Assembly (NCBI GenBank): GCA_016712665.1
Contig: JADJQP010000012.1
Coordinates: 1-32,612, forward strand
Source of the DNA: Bacteroidota bacterium
Lineage (GTDB): Bacteria; Bacteroidota; Bacteroidia; Chitinophagales; Chitinophagaceae
Direction: 5' to 3'
Length of the DNA: 32,612 nucleotides
Shown: piece after piece, positions 1 to 7,357 of the stretch
Position numbering within the stretch: the stretch's first letter is position 1
Layout of the letters: the number at the start of each line of letters is the position of its first letter
Program-made: the position numbers and the translations under genes
The notes under the pieces: generated by a model
The model's database searches: none
Told to the model about the DNA's origin: nothing
The model's input: only the letters and a program-made list of their open reading frames with translations

Positions 1-108
1 AAAGTTTAGACTTGACAACTATTTTCAGTTCATCAACCTTTGACAATGGACAGCGAAAGGCAACACGGTTTTAGTTTGCTCGTTGTACTTGGGTTTAGCA
101 CCTTACAT
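1..108 (-). pseudogene. Small DNA-binding-like protein, 5' part only, broken
   Basis: Read on the minus strand from an ATG at 108, the next codon is a stop, but the following frame gives GAKPKYNEQTKTV and then, after another shift, FRCPLSKVDELKIVVKSKL, running off the window edge. The pattern (G-[KR]-P-K-Y, then FR-C/V-P-x-S-x-V-D-E-L-K) is the N-terminus of short ribbon-helix-helix-like proteins common in Bacteroidota genomes; that family call is inference from pattern only. At least two indels are needed to read it. It sits beyond the attC-like sites, so it may be host or cassette DNA and not phage. Confidence 0.35.
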
Positions 109-132
109 TTTGCGAGAGTGCCTCCCTATTTT

Positions 133-513
133 CTAATTTCTTTTTCGGACCTCATTCCAATTCGTAAAAGGGTTATTTGTATCTTGTGCATAAGCCATTT
201 TATGTAGGCATTTTCTATTATGCCTTTTATGTAAATTAAAGCATTCTTTTCTGCTCTTTCTGTTGTGAAAATTGCATCATTTTAGTGATGAATCATTAGA
301 AAATACTGCCTTATTTTTTAACCATTTCTTTGGTTTAGGTTATATTCTTTCATCTACTGGAAGTATTAATGTTGCTAATCTGCTTTTACAAATCCAATCT
401 TTTGCTTCATCTTCTGTTTTGAATGATTGTAAAATAGGGTTGATTTTTCATCTTTCAACATTTCAGATTATCTATTCATTGTTACTGTCTGTACCATTTG
501 TTCTTTGTGTCAT
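133..513 (-). pseudogene. Unknown protein, reading frame broken several times
   Basis: I do not recognise this gene. From an ATG at 513 coherent protein pieces appear in successive frames: FKTEDEAKDWICKSRLATL, then PKPKKWLKNKAVFSNDSS, then TTERAEKNALIYIKGIIENA, and finally AQDTNNPFTNWNEVRKRN before a TAG at 133-135. Together they would make about 125 residues, soluble, with a Trp-rich C-terminus. The pieces keep the same order and touch each other, which points to indels in one gene and not several small genes. A promoter-like TATATTTG lies at 542-549, just upstream, so the gene probably had its own transcript. It belongs to the segment left of the attC-like sites. Confidence 0.35.
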
Positions 514-541
514 TTTGCTTTGTTTTAATTGTTTAACGATA

Positions 542-549
542 CAAATATA
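542..549 (-). promoter_or_regulatory. Promoter -7 element (TATATTTG)
   Basis: The minus strand reads TATATTTG, matching the Bacteroidota -7 consensus TAnnTTTG, about 30 nt upstream of the ATG at 513. A TTTG lies 16 nt upstream, closer than the usual 19-21 nt, so the -33 element is weak. It would serve the broken gene at 133-513. Confidence 0.4.
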
Positions 550-628
550 ACCTTTTTTGTATTTGCAAACTATTTCAAAGATATTTTGAATTTATTTTAA
601 CTTGCTGAAAATCAATAATAAAAAACAA

Positions 629-765
629 CAACTAACACGGGTTTTCGTCAGGCGGGGTTGACCGCTTTCGGATGAACATTTGTGCTATATTGAATTTCCG
701 TTTTCGTATCATCATTTGTGCAAAAATCCGCCCGAACGCAAAAGCACTTTCGGACGTTATGTGCC
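629..765 (-). repeat. attC-like imperfect palindrome (site 1)
   Basis: Outer boxes are ctaacac on the left (632-638) and gttatgtgcc on the right (756-765). Inside, GTTTTCGTCAGGCGGG at 641-656 is partly complementary to the segment at about 729-745 (CCGCCCGAACGCAAAAGC), giving an imperfect stem with bulges. Read on the minus strand the element starts GGCACATAAC three bases after the stop codon of the 59-aa gene at 769-948. This order (gene, stop, imperfect palindrome with YAAC and GTT ends) is that of an integron cassette recombination site. No integron integrase is in view, and GTTATGT deviates from the consensus GTTRRRY. Confidence 0.45.
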
Positions 766-768
766 ATA

Positions 769-948
769 TTAAGACCAATCCCACCAACCACCTTTTTTAT
801 GGTCAGCACCTTTTCTGATTTTTTTATTAAAATATCTTTTCCAAAATTTACCAGCAGGCTTTACAAAATAACTTTGGTAAGCATAGTTTAAATTTTGTTT
901 TGTTTTGCGTTTATTCCCTATGTAAACTTTTAATTTATCTTCATTCAT
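769..948 (-). CDS. Small basic cassette-like protein, 59 aa
   Basis: A short unrecognised protein, strongly basic, rich in Lys, Arg and aromatic residues, ending GGWWDWS. The open frame continues upstream to a TTG inside the attC-like palindrome, but the first ATG (MNEDKLKVYIGNKRK) at 948 is the more natural start and lies 16 nt outside that palindrome. The stop TAA at 769-771 lies three bases before the GGCAC of attC-like site 1. So the gene exactly fills the roughly 300-nt interval between two attC-like sites, the layout of a gene cassette. No signal peptide or membrane segment is seen. Function unknown. Confidence 0.5.
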   Translation of the reverse strand: MNEDKLKVYIGNKRKTKQNLNYAYQSYFVKPAGKFWKRYFNKKIRKGADHKKGGWWDWS

Positions 949-963
949 AATTTGACAAAATAC

Positions 964-1065
964 GGCACATAACAAGGGCTTTGCGTAATAGCCCTATCAA
1001 GTGTCGTGGTTAATTTTAAGTTTCTGCTAAGGGCTACTACGCAAAGCCCTAATCCGTTATATGCT
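964..1065 (-). repeat. attC-like palindrome with nested hairpins (site 2)
   Basis: Arms at 975-995 and 1030-1050 are 21 nt long and complementary at 20 of 21 positions, separated by 34 nt. Each arm also folds on itself (AGGGCT / AGCCCT). Outer boxes are GGCACATAAC at 964-973 and GTTATATGCT at 1056-1065, complementary apart from two positions, and the spacer between box and arm differs in length on the two sides (one base on the left, five on the right), an asymmetry also typical of attC sites. The stop codon TAG of the gene at 1064-1285 overlaps the right box. An intergenic repetitive palindrome is the main alternative. Confidence 0.5.
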
Positions 1066-1285
1066 ATGGCTCGACCATCACATCCCTAACATATTTCCCA
1101 CAAGAAGGGCAGTTGTTTACCCTATACATATTTTCGTCTGAATGACCTTTGATGTAAGGCATACACCTTGTGCCATCTTCAAGTTTCATCCATCCAAGTT
1201 CCATTCGTTCCAAAACGCCACAGCATATAACAGCAGTCTTGCGTAATGCCTGCTTCGGTACTTGTGTTGAGCTTTCGTCTTTCAT
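1064..1285 (-). CDS. Small CxxC protein, 73 aa
   Basis: Unrecognised small protein starting at ATG 1285 (MKDESSTQVPKQALRK). The frame is open to 1330 but that longer version overlaps the upstream gene and is less likely. It contains ICCGVLERMELGWMKLEDG, then CPSCGKYVRDV near the C-terminus, so a zinc-ribbon half-site (CxxC) is present, with a second Cys pair (CC) about 40 residues earlier that could complete a metal site. The stop codon TAG lies inside the outer box of attC-like site 2. It is either the last phage gene or the gene of another cassette. Confidence 0.5.
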   Translation of the reverse strand: MKDESSTQVPKQALRKTAVICCGVLERMELGWMKLEDGTRCMPYIKGHSDENMYRVNNCPSCGKYVRDVMVEP

Positions 1286-1298
1286 TTTTACTTTTGTT

Positions 1299-1714
1299 TT
1301 AAAAAGGTAAATCAACTTCAAATTCGTCATCTATTTGATTGTTTTCTAAATTGCTGATACTTTTTTTAGAAAATAGCGTTTCTAAATGAGTTTTAAATTT
1401 ATCAAATAAAAAATTAACAAGTTTAGTATTATCAAATTCCACTTTACCTTGTCGCTCCCAGTTGTTCTTTTTCAGGGAGCTCATCTGCTTTATATTTAGG
1501 ATTGTATCTTATTCCCGTCTTGTATTAACAATATCCCAGCGTTATAAAACTTATTGCCTTTTTCATGAACTGATGGCATTGAATAAGGTGATAATACAAT
1601 AGGAGTTTCTACCGATTGTACATTTAGCATTCTGTTCATAAAGTTTATGCCATATTTGCTGTATTTTTTCATTTGGACAAATGATTTTTCCAAATCTTTA
1701 TCCAATATTTCCAC
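1299..1714 (-). CDS. Unknown protein with SSB-like acidic C-terminal tail, frame broken
   Basis: Two overlapping open pieces. The first begins with GTG at 1714 (VEILDKDLEKSFVQMKKYSK), continues through YSMPSVHEKGNKFYNAGILL, then needs a shift near a GGG run to read YNPKYKADELPEKEQLGATR to a TAA at 1444. The second piece, in another frame, reads QGKVEFDNTKLVNFLFDKF and ends DDEFEVDLPF at 1299. The terminal DLPF after an acidic stretch resembles the C-terminal tip of single-stranded DNA-binding proteins (DDDIPF), which recruits partners. The N-terminal part shows no OB-fold motif that I can recognise. Position next to an exonuclease gene fits a recombination role. One gene or two cannot be settled here. 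Confidence 0.4.
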
Positions 1715-1732
1715 ATTTATAAAACTGCCGTG

Positions 1733-1928
1733 TTAGTTATCTTTGAAGGTTATGTCTTTGATAAATCCTTCAATACTTTGATAGTAGATAATGAATTTAT
1801 CATCTTCTACTATATAGCACTTCGTAAATCTAAAGGCTCTATTTTAACCGCTTTAGCTTTTAAAATATCTTTTGTTGTTTCAAAATCACGATTTAATTTA
1901 CTCGATGATTTGGTACTAAGGCAGCCAT
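1733..1928 (-). CDS. Hypothetical protein of about 65 aa, frame broken
   Basis: From ATG 1928 (MAALVP) the frame shifts almost at once into a piece starting STKSSSKLNRDFETTKDI, then again at a TATAGTAGAAG stretch to VEDDKFIIYYQSIEGFIKD, ending with TAA at 1733-1735. Each junction joins sensibly, so one small soluble protein of about 65 residues with two indels is the simplest reading. It begins a few bases after the stop of the exonuclease and is followed by the SSB-tail gene, so it belongs to the same transcript. Not recognised. Confidence 0.35.
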
Positions 1929-1931
1929 AGG

Positions 1932-2874
1932 CTACGTTGTAGTAATTGTTGTTCCCTGTTGAAAAGTCGTTTGCTCCCATTTGTTTAATTTTATTTGTGT
2001 ATTAGTTTTAATTTTGTTCATGTACTCTCTGCATAGGTTCAAGCACTCGTTTCTTTGTTCTATTCTTGTTTTGTCATATTCGTGTTCGACTAAGTGAATC
2101 CTATCGTTTGTTGGTATCTCATGAAATCTGCAAACCATTCTTTTCGTATGGTTATTTTATCGTTAATGTAGTCTAAAAACTCATCTAAGCCTTTTTCTGT
2201 ATATATGTGTTGTTTTACTAATTCAACAACTTCTTGGATTTTGTTTTCACGTACATCGCCGTTAATTGTTACGTTTTAGTCCCAATCTAATCTTCTTATT
2301 TCATCACTTATTAGCTTATATGCGTATCTACTAAGACGTAAGCTATTACGCTATGTGGTATGTTCCAAAGTTCCATATAGTTGTCCATTTGCCGCTTATA
2401 ATATTCATGATTTTTTTTCGTTCAAATGCTTTATAAATGAGTTGTAGCTATATGAGGCCTTAATGTCTAATATATAATCATCTTCAGGCTATGTCTCTTT
2501 TTCCTTTTACCCATTTGTTTGACTTGTATGTTTCATCGGCTACAAGTATTTTACCGGATAAAACAGATAGCATATCTCTGCTTTCTCGCATTCTATACCT
2601 TTGGTAAAGTATTTAGATTTTACCTTCGTTTCAATCCCGTATTTCGTTCCACACTATCAGGTATGAAGATTTTTAGCCTTTTCGCCTAATTTATAAACCT
2701 CGCTTTCGTTTAGCTTGTTTTCTAAGCTATGCCAATCTTTTTTTTGATTATCTGTTAATTCTTCTTTACTACGATAGGCGTATAATGTTTCTTTTTGCTT
2801 ACTTGTTAATGGCTTTGGTACACTAACCAATTCGCCCTGATAGTGGCTTCGGAATATATAATCTGAAAATCCAT
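1932..2874 (-). pseudogene. PD-(D/E)XK exonuclease (YqaJ/Cas4-like), heavily broken
   Basis: At least six frame changes, but the pieces follow one another in order over about 310 residues: GFSDYIFRSHYQGELVSVPK, KYGIETKVKSKYFTKGIECE, SRDMLSVLSGKILVADETY, PEDDYILDIKASYSYNSFI, NHEYYKRQMDNYMELWNIPH, YAYKLISDEIRRLDWD, and the C-terminal RFHEIPTNDRIHLVEHEYDK followed by a helical end. The YILDIKAS segment is the (D/E)xK part of a PD-(D/E)XK nuclease, and the following YYKRQMDNYMEL helix (Q-x3-Y) is what phage exonucleases of this type show. Likely role: 5'-3' resection for phage recombination with the neighbouring SSB-like protein. Whether the gene is truly dead or damaged by sequencing errors cannot be told; the density of indels is the highest in the window. 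Confidence 0.6.
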
Positions 2875-3209
2875 TACTTATATTTGTTTAAGATTTTTTT
2901 CAAAATATCTTTATACTTTATCTGCTCCTCAACTGTTAATATCTCATTTATTTTGAATATATCGTGCTTGTCTTTAATATCAGCTATCATGCTTTCAATT
3001 GTTTTTTCACGACTATCACGGCTGATTTCTTTTATGGTTTCAATGTTAGTTCCTGCTAATTCCATTTCTAAAGTATAAAGATAATTTGCGTATTCTTTTA
3101 TAAATTCTTTTTCTTCTTGTTTCTTACACGATATAGCTATTTCAACTGCTAAACGTGTTGCGCTTTGCGCCATTATGAGGCTTTGCTTCTCGAAGGATAT
3201 GTTAAACAT
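2874..3209 (-). CDS. Hypothetical protein, 111 aa
   Basis: Intact frame from ATG 3209. The protein is helical and charged, with EFIKEYANYLYTLEMELAG in the first half and a Lys-rich C-terminus. It overlaps the upstream gene by eight bases and its stop TAA shares a base with the likely start of the exonuclease, so it is translationally packed into the same operon. No membrane segment or recognisable motif. In comparable phages a small protein in front of a PD-(D/E)XK exonuclease often belongs to the recombination set, but nothing in the sequence shows this. Confidence 0.6.
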   Translation of the reverse strand: MFNISFEKQSLIMAQSATRLAVEIAISCKKQEEKEFIKEYANYLYTLEMELAGTNIETIKEISRDSREKTIESMIADIKDKHDIFKINEILTVEEQIKYKDILKKILNKYK

Positions 3210-3513
3210 TTTCAGTTGGTATTTGTTTGTTAATTAAATTGTCGCTCCATTCATTACTTGCTAACGAATTAAAGCTGTCGTCGTTGTATAAGTCAAATTT
3301 AATTTGATTTTCCATTAACTGGACCACGTTTATATATTTCCCATGTGATAAATCTAATGTATAGCCTACTTTATCTGCAAGTACTACTTCTATGTGCTTA
3401 ATTTTTACATTGCTTATTTGTATTTCTTGCATTTCGTATGTAAAATCTACTAATATCCTATACGCTATTGTTGTATAGTCGTTGTTTTCAAATATTGTGT
3501 GTTCAATTTGCAT
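3202..3513 (-). CDS. Hypothetical protein, 103 aa
   Basis: Intact frame from ATG 3513 (MQIEHTIFENNDYTTIAY). The protein is predicted to be mostly beta strand, with IEVVLADKVGYTLDLSHGK in the middle and an acidic Asn-rich end. Its start overlaps the end of the preceding open frame at 3503 and its end overlaps the next start, so it is part of a tightly packed operon. Not recognised. Confidence 0.6.
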   Translation of the reverse strand: MQIEHTIFENNDYTTIAYRILVDFTYEMQEIQISNVKIKHIEVVLADKVGYTLDLSHGKYINVVQLMENQIKFDLYNDDSFNSLASNEWSDNLINKQIPTENV

Positions 3514-3806
3514 GATATTTTTTTAAGTAAGTTATAATTATTTTTTTAAAGTCAATTTTATTCGCTTTTTTGAACAACCCGATACAGCTATCATTTCTAT
3601 GTAGATTTAAATCACTTGCAACATCACACAACTTGAAGCTATCTACATCAAATTCTATTAATGTCTTATAGCTTATGCCGTCTATTTGTGCCGTGTGTAA
3701 TAGCTCTATGGTATAATCTTTGCCGTTTTTTTTATCAGCGTATTTGTTCAGTTTGATTTCGCCTTGCTCTAAGGCGTTTATTAGTTTTTCTTTGTTGTGT
3801 GTTCAT
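3503..3806 (-). CDS. Hypothetical protein of about 100 aa, start disrupted
   Basis: A 100-codon open frame (3503-3802) contains no in-frame ATG, so a simple ORF search misses it. An ATG at 3806 lies just upstream in another frame; removing one A of ATGAACACAC joins it and gives MTHNKEKLINALEQGEIKLN. The rest includes NGKDYTIELLHTAQIDGISY and a basic C-terminus with several Lys pairs. Coding sense is supported by the natural composition and by overlap with the next gene at 3513. Function unknown. Confidence 0.45.
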
Positions 3807-3809
3807 ATT

Positions 3810-4516
3810 TTAAAGTTTTCTTAATACTACAATTTCTGCATTTATGCCTGTTCGCGCGAATTGCTCTTGCATGGCTTCAACTTCGCACACATTAAATTTG
3901 TTTAATATTTCTACAAGTGCTTTTGGTTTATCTTTTTTAACAAAATCCTTTGGCATTAACAATACTGCTGTTCCATTATCACTCAACATATTATTATGCA
4001 ATTTTTCTAAAAATGCTGTTAATAATGGTATCTCATAAGGTGGATTAGCAACGATGTATTTATGTTGTTTTTTATAAAATTCAAATGAATTATTTTCAAA
4101 TTCAAATCCTGTAAAATGTGTGTATAAAGCACCCATATTATAACAACCATCAAACCCTATGCAAGTTCTACCTTCTTTTTTTTTAACTCATACGATAATG
4201 CGCCAAATCCGTAACAAGCATCTAATATTACTTCATTTTCATTTGTGAAATATTTTAATGCTATTTCAGCTAATAATTTTGCTGTCTTTGGTGGTGTAAA
4301 ATACTGACTTAATTCAACTCTTACACGTTTTTGATACTCTATAAATGTTTCATAAATCCAATATTCATTACCTTCTAAACCTTTAAAAGGTAATTCTCCA
4401 TGTTGTTTTAAATAACCTAAAACCTCATATACATCCTGTGGGTGATAATAATATGTAGCCTTAAAATAACTGTTATTTAAGGCATATTTTTTTTTAATTA
4501 GTTCAAATGTTCTCAT
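3810..4516 (-). CDS. N6-adenine-type DNA methyltransferase, one frameshift
   Basis: Starts at ATG 4516 (MRTFELIKKKYALNNSYFKA). After an N-terminal helical part comes FTPPKTAKLLAEIAL, a feature of type I / N6 methyltransferases, then the SAM-binding motif I DACYGFGALS and the catalytic motif IV as ANPPYE. The frame breaks between them in a run of nine A (about 4177-4185); one added A restores KKKEGRTCIGFDGCYN and the rest through LLMPKDFVKKDKPKALVEIL. Joined length is about 235 residues, reasonable for a small phage methyltransferase. No restriction partner is seen, so the likely role is protection against host restriction or marking of phage DNA. The break falls on A_AAA_AAG, a known -1 slippery site, but separating motif I from motif IV by programmed frameshifting would be odd, so I favour an indel. 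Confidence 0.7.
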
Positions 4517-4547
4517 TTTTTAAATTAATTTTATTATCATGTTTTTA

Positions 4548-5609
4548 CTAAATACTATTAATTTCATTTTTAGCCCATTTTTTAAATGCTTCAAACTTAT
4601 CCTTTATTAATAAAACCTTATCATTATTTAGCAATTCTTCATTTTGGCGTTTGAATAGAAAAAGCTATCAACCCATATGCTTAATTGCTTTTTATAGGTG
4701 CTTTAGCTATTTTTTCACATTTTTCCTTGCAATTCTTTTTCTATTGGTTCTTTTTCTGCTTTAATTTCAGCATCTTTTTAGCTTTTAAGCTCTGCTTCAA
4801 GTTTAGCTTTAGCTTCTTGCTCAGCTTTTAATTTAGCTTTATTTTCTGCTTCAATTCTATCTGCTTCTGCTTTTGCTTTGGCTCTCTCATCTGCTAATTT
4901 CTTTTCATTAGCTTTTCGTTCTGCTTCTAATTTTGCTTTCGCTGTTTTTCTAATTCTTTTTCTTTTGCCAGTTTCTGCTTTCAATCTTTCATTTTCCAAT
5001 CTTTGTTGCTCACGTGCTTCAGATTCTGCTTTTTCTTTTGCAATTTTTTCTTCTTCTGCTTTGCGTTCAGCTTCAATCTTGGCTTCATAAGTTGATTTCA
5101 AACCATTTGCAAAACTTTCAAAACTTTCATCACTCATATTTTCAAATTCGATTCTATTAATTTCAGCATACTTTGATACTTCATTAATGCGTTTTTTGTG
5201 TTCGTAACTCTTTTTGTTCAGCTTCAAATCGTTTTACAAATTTGCTTTCCATTCAGCTTTTTTCTTCAATAGCTTTAAATTTTATTTGCATTACTTGTTT
5301 AGCTTTTAGCCATAGTTTATCTTCTAAATCAAATTCTGCTTTAAGGCTTTGGACTTCTTCGCGTTTTGCATCAAATATTTTTTCTGCATTTAAACGAGCT
5401 TGTTTTGAGTTTTTACGAGCCACTTCTGCAAGTTGAATGCTCATTTTGTCGTTAATGTCTTTTACTTCAATTGCATCAACTTGTTTTTCCCAGTCATCTG
5501 TCCCTGTAAAAATTTGTTGTAAGATAGTTTGAACTTCTGCTTGTTTATTAGCTGATACTTTTCCAGCTAATTCATTTACTTCTGTTGGTAGTGTGATTTG
5601 TGTACTCAT
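4548..5609 (-). CDS. TolA-like coiled-coil phage protein, several frameshifts
   Basis: Starts at ATG 5609 (MSTQITLPTEVNELAGKVSA). The first 118 residues are intact, then a shift leads to KRFEAEQKELR, then SKYAEINRIEFENMSDESFE and a long Ala/Glu/Lys-rich coiled coil made of AERKAEEEKIAKEKAE-like repeats. Further shifts reach IKAEKEPIEKELQ, then IWVDSF, and the end KFEAFKKWAKNEINSI at a TAG at 4548-4550. Total about 350 residues. The composition resembles proteins often labelled TolA or cell-envelope biogenesis protein in Bacteroidota phages, but there is no N-terminal membrane anchor, so the TolA label describes composition only. Its place between the regulator and a methyltransferase suggests an early, possibly DNA-associated role. 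Confidence 0.5.
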
Positions 5610-5630
5610 TTTTTATTTTTTTAAATTTGT

Positions 5631-5681
5631 TCCGCGTGCCGAATCGAACGGCATATACTCATAGAGTAAACCTTTCGCGGA
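5631..5681 (-). other. tRNA-like element (T arm and acceptor stem), not a full tRNA
   Basis: On the minus strand TCCGCGA (5' acceptor strand) pairs at six of seven positions with ACGCGGA, followed by ACA. In between is a good T arm, GCCG-TTCGATT-CGGC, and a short stem TACT/AGTA. Only about 51 nt separate the acceptor halves, roughly 22 short of a tRNA; the D arm is missing. It may be a tRNA remnant, a tRNA mimic, or a phage attachment site carrying the 3' part of a host tRNA gene. No integrase is in view to decide. Confidence 0.4.
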
Positions 5682-5933
5682 TAACCTGTGCGCATCGCAC
5701 ATATATCTATATATATATTTGTCTTTGAATACTATTGTAATGCTACAATTACATTACAACGAGCCATAAGTATGGCTAACTGCGTGATATTTGACTTCGC
5801 CAAGCCTCCACATATTCAATTTACTATCTGTCCTTTGCGCTCCTACTTTAATTATCTTCGCGTATCGTTTTTTGTCTCGCCACGATGAGGTTATTCCGCT
5901 AATTCTGGTAGCTATGCGCTTTATTTTCTATGC
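5682..5933. other. Noncoding region with palindromes
   Basis: No convincing gene on either strand. It holds GTGCG-CAT-CGCAC at 5688-5700, an AT-only run near 5700-5720, TTGTAATG/CATTACAA at 5735-5759 with a nine-base loop, and GCCATA-AG-TATGGC at 5763-5776. With the tRNA-like element next to it this could be an attachment or replication-origin region; nothing proves either. Confidence 0.4.
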
Positions 5934-6083
5934 CTAATATTGCATTATTTCATCAATTAAAATCATCAATAAAGTCATAATTGTTATTATTACTAATGAT
6001 TTTATAGTCGAATCCTTCCAAATTTCATTTACCTCGCCTTCATATCCTTCAACAAACATCTTATCTTTTGGTTTAATTTTCAT
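5934..6083 (-). CDS. Small membrane-anchored protein, 49 aa
   Basis: ATG at 6083 overlaps the last codons of the HTH gene. The protein begins MKIKPKDKMFVEGYEGEV and ends in a hydrophobic segment LVIITIMTLLMILI followed by DEIMQY, so it would be a C-terminally anchored membrane protein with a cytoplasmic head. The alternative frame after EVNEIW (reading FDYKIISNNNNYDFIDD) is also plausible, in which case the hydrophobic tail would be an artefact of an indel. Confidence 0.35.
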   Translation of the reverse strand: MKIKPKDKMFVEGYEGEVNEIWKDSTIKSLVIITIMTLLMILIDEIMQY

Positions 6084-6282
6084 CTGTAATTAGTTTATCT
6101 ATTGGAATATTTGCATTTTTTGAAATTATATTTAAAACATTAATCTTGGTAAAATTATTGTTTTTTTTATTTTTTTTGTACGTTCTCCAAAATGTCATAG
6201 TAGTAATGCCAAGCTCTTTACATACAGCCTTTTTTATCTCAAGAATCTTTACTGCCTCTATGCCTTTTTCTGTTAATCTCAT
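6073..6282 (-). CDS. Small helix-turn-helix regulator
   Basis: The frame is open to a TTG at 6294, but that codon lies inside the promoter -7 element; the ATG at 6282 (MRLTEKGIEAVKILEIKKA) is the sensible start and leaves a very short leader. The segment AVCKELGITTMTFWRTYKK reads as a helix-turn-helix (helix, G-I-T turn, recognition helix with TTMTFWR), and the C-terminus is also helical. About 69 residues, the size of small phage repressors. It lies directly behind a promoter carrying an operator-like inverted repeat also present in front of two other transcripts, so autoregulation is a reasonable inference. I cannot tell a CI-like from a Cro-like role. Confidence 0.6.
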   Translation of the reverse strand: MRLTEKGIEAVKILEIKKAVCKELGITTMTFWRTYKKNKKNNNFTKINVLNIISKNANIPIDKLITDEN

Positions 6283-6291
6283 TTTATGATG

Positions 6292-6317
6292 CAAATATAA
6301 GTAACTTTTTTGTTATT
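6292..6317 (-). promoter_or_regulatory. Promoter with operator-like repeat (B), for the HTH gene
   Basis: Minus strand: AATAAC, six A, GTTAC, then TTATATTTG, so TATATTTG fits the TAnnTTTG -7 consensus and an imperfect inverted repeat (AATAAC / GTTAC) sits in the -33/-7 spacer. It is followed after about 9 nt by the ATG at 6282, giving a nearly leaderless mRNA. The layout matches those at 7175-7199 and 30383-30407. Confidence 0.55.
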
Positions 6318-6339
6318 TTAAAAATATTTTTTGTTAAAT

Positions 6340-6624
6340 TTACAAATTATACTTTTTTTTCAACCTTTCTAACTGCGCTAAATCATTACGCTTTTGCCTT
6401 TCTTTTAAGTCCCATTCTTGAATTATACGTTCTTCATATTCCTCATCAGTTTCCATGCGCTCAATATAGGCTTCTATATTGACACTATCACCATCTGCTC
6501 CAATATATATCCCTGTAACACCTAATTTTTCTAATTCTTCGATATCTTTTTTTATTTGTTCTATTGGCGTGTTATGTCTCCAGTCAAAATAGTATGGAGC
6601 TTCTTCTATTATTAGTTTTTTCAT
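6340..6624 (-). CDS. Hypothetical acidic protein, 94 aa
   Basis: Intact frame from ATG 6624 (MKKLIIEEAPYYFDWRHNTP). The middle reads VTGIYIGADGDSVNIEAYI and the C-terminus is a charged helix with EEYEERIIQEWDLKERQ. No catalytic motif, membrane segment or signal peptide. It starts one base after the stop of the upstream 172-aa gene, so both are co-transcribed from promoter A. Small proteins with this build are common in early regions of Bacteroidota phages; function unknown. Confidence 0.65.
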   Translation of the reverse strand: MKKLIIEEAPYYFDWRHNTPIEQIKKDIEELEKLGVTGIYIGADGDSVNIEAYIERMETDEEYEERIIQEWDLKERQKRNDLAQLERLKKKYNL

Positions 6625-6625
6625 T

Positions 6626-7144
6626 TTATTTTTTTAGTTTTTTATGTAATATTTTCCAAAAATAAAAAGCATCTTCATTATCGCTGTATTCTTCAATAGT
6701 ATAATTATTATTTAAATAATCAACATCTCTATCATTAAGTAATGTGTCTAAATCAGAGAATTTCTTTGCCACGCAATAAGCATTGTAATCAATACCATTA
6801 GCGGCTAATACTTCTTGTATCACCAAGTCTATGTCATCATTAATTACCGCCATTATCTCTTCGTTGGTTAGCTCATCTATTTTTGATGTCCAAAAGCTGT
6901 TAATATCTCCTCTTACTGTTTGAGGCTCTCCACTTGCTACATCTTCATCTGTTATTAATACTCTACCAGCCTCATCATAATAGTAGCCTTCTTCTTCATT
7001 GTGAAAGAATGAGCCAAATCCGCCTGAGCCATCAAAATATGTTAAGGCATCGTCTATATTTCCTTCCTTTTCAAATACTGTTGTTAAAGTGTTACCGAAT
7101 TTTGTGTTTAAGTTTTTTTGTGTGCTAAAAATTAAAGTTTTCAT
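6626..7144 (-). CDS. Hypothetical protein, 172 aa (anti-restriction-like composition)
   Basis: Intact frame from ATG 7144 (MKTLIFSTQKNLNTKFGN). The protein is very acidic with many Asp, Glu and Asn residues, a Gly/Phe-rich loop (YFDGSGGFGSFFHNEEEG) and a long acidic C-terminal half. It is the first gene of an operon that starts behind the terminator at 7311-7342 and has its own promoter at 7175-7199. The strong negative charge over the whole length is reminiscent of DNA-mimic antidefence proteins, but no family motif is visible, so this is only an idea. Confidence 0.65.
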   Translation of the reverse strand: MKTLIFSTQKNLNTKFGNTLTTVFEKEGNIDDALTYFDGSGGFGSFFHNEEEGYYYDEAGRVLITDEDVASGEPQTVRGDINSFWTSKIDELTNEEIMAVINDDIDLVIQEVLAANGIDYNAYCVAKKFSDLDTLLNDRDVDYLNNNYTIEEYSDNEDAFYFWKILHKKLKK

Positions 7145-7174
7145 TTTTTAAAGTTTTGTTTGTTAATTATAAAG

Positions 7175-7199
7175 CAAAGATAATAACATATTTGTTATT
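7175..7199 (-). promoter_or_regulatory. Promoter with operator-like inverted repeat (A)
   Basis: The -7 element on the minus strand is TATCTTTG (7175-7182). Directly upstream, overlapping its first base, is a perfect inverted repeat, AATAACA-4 nt-TGTTATT (plus-strand 7182-7199). The ATG at 7144 follows after about 30 nt. A GTTT at 7203-7206 is at the right distance for the -33 box. The same half-sites recur at 6301-6317 and 30392-30407, which argues for a common DNA-binding regulator. Confidence 0.6.
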
Positions 7200-7310
7200 T
7201 TAAAACTTTTTTTAATCTTTTTTTAAAATAATTTTATATAATTTTTGAAACACTTATCTACAAAGCGTTTCAGCGTTTTATGAATTAAATGTTATTACAT
7301 CTTTTGGTAT

Positions 7311-7342
7311 AAAAAAGCCCTATTATCTCTCGACAGTAGGGC
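7311..7342 (-). terminator. Rho-independent terminator after the late operon
   Basis: Minus strand: GCCCTA, a 14-nt loop, TAGGGC, then six T. The hairpin follows the stop of the DUF5675 gene at 7358 by about 15 nt and closes the long structural/lysis transcript before promoter A. Confidence 0.8.
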
Positions 7343-7357
7343 GTTATAGTAAATTGA

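Noticed and set aside
272..550. Plus-strand frame of 92 codons at the left end
   Set aside because: Phe/Leu/Ser-rich and antisense to better protein-like pieces on the minus strand with a matching promoter.
964..1065. Simple rho-independent terminator
   Set aside because: The arms are long and 34 nt apart with no T run after either; outer ATAAC/GTTAT boxes are better explained by an attC-like site.
4177..4185. Programmed -1 frameshift (A_AAA_AAG) in the N6 methyltransferase
   Set aside because: The site is canonical, but it would split catalytic motifs I and IV; a lost A in a nine-A run is simpler, given other indels.
5631..5681. Complete tRNA gene
   Set aside because: The segment between the acceptor strands is about 22 nt too short and has no D arm.
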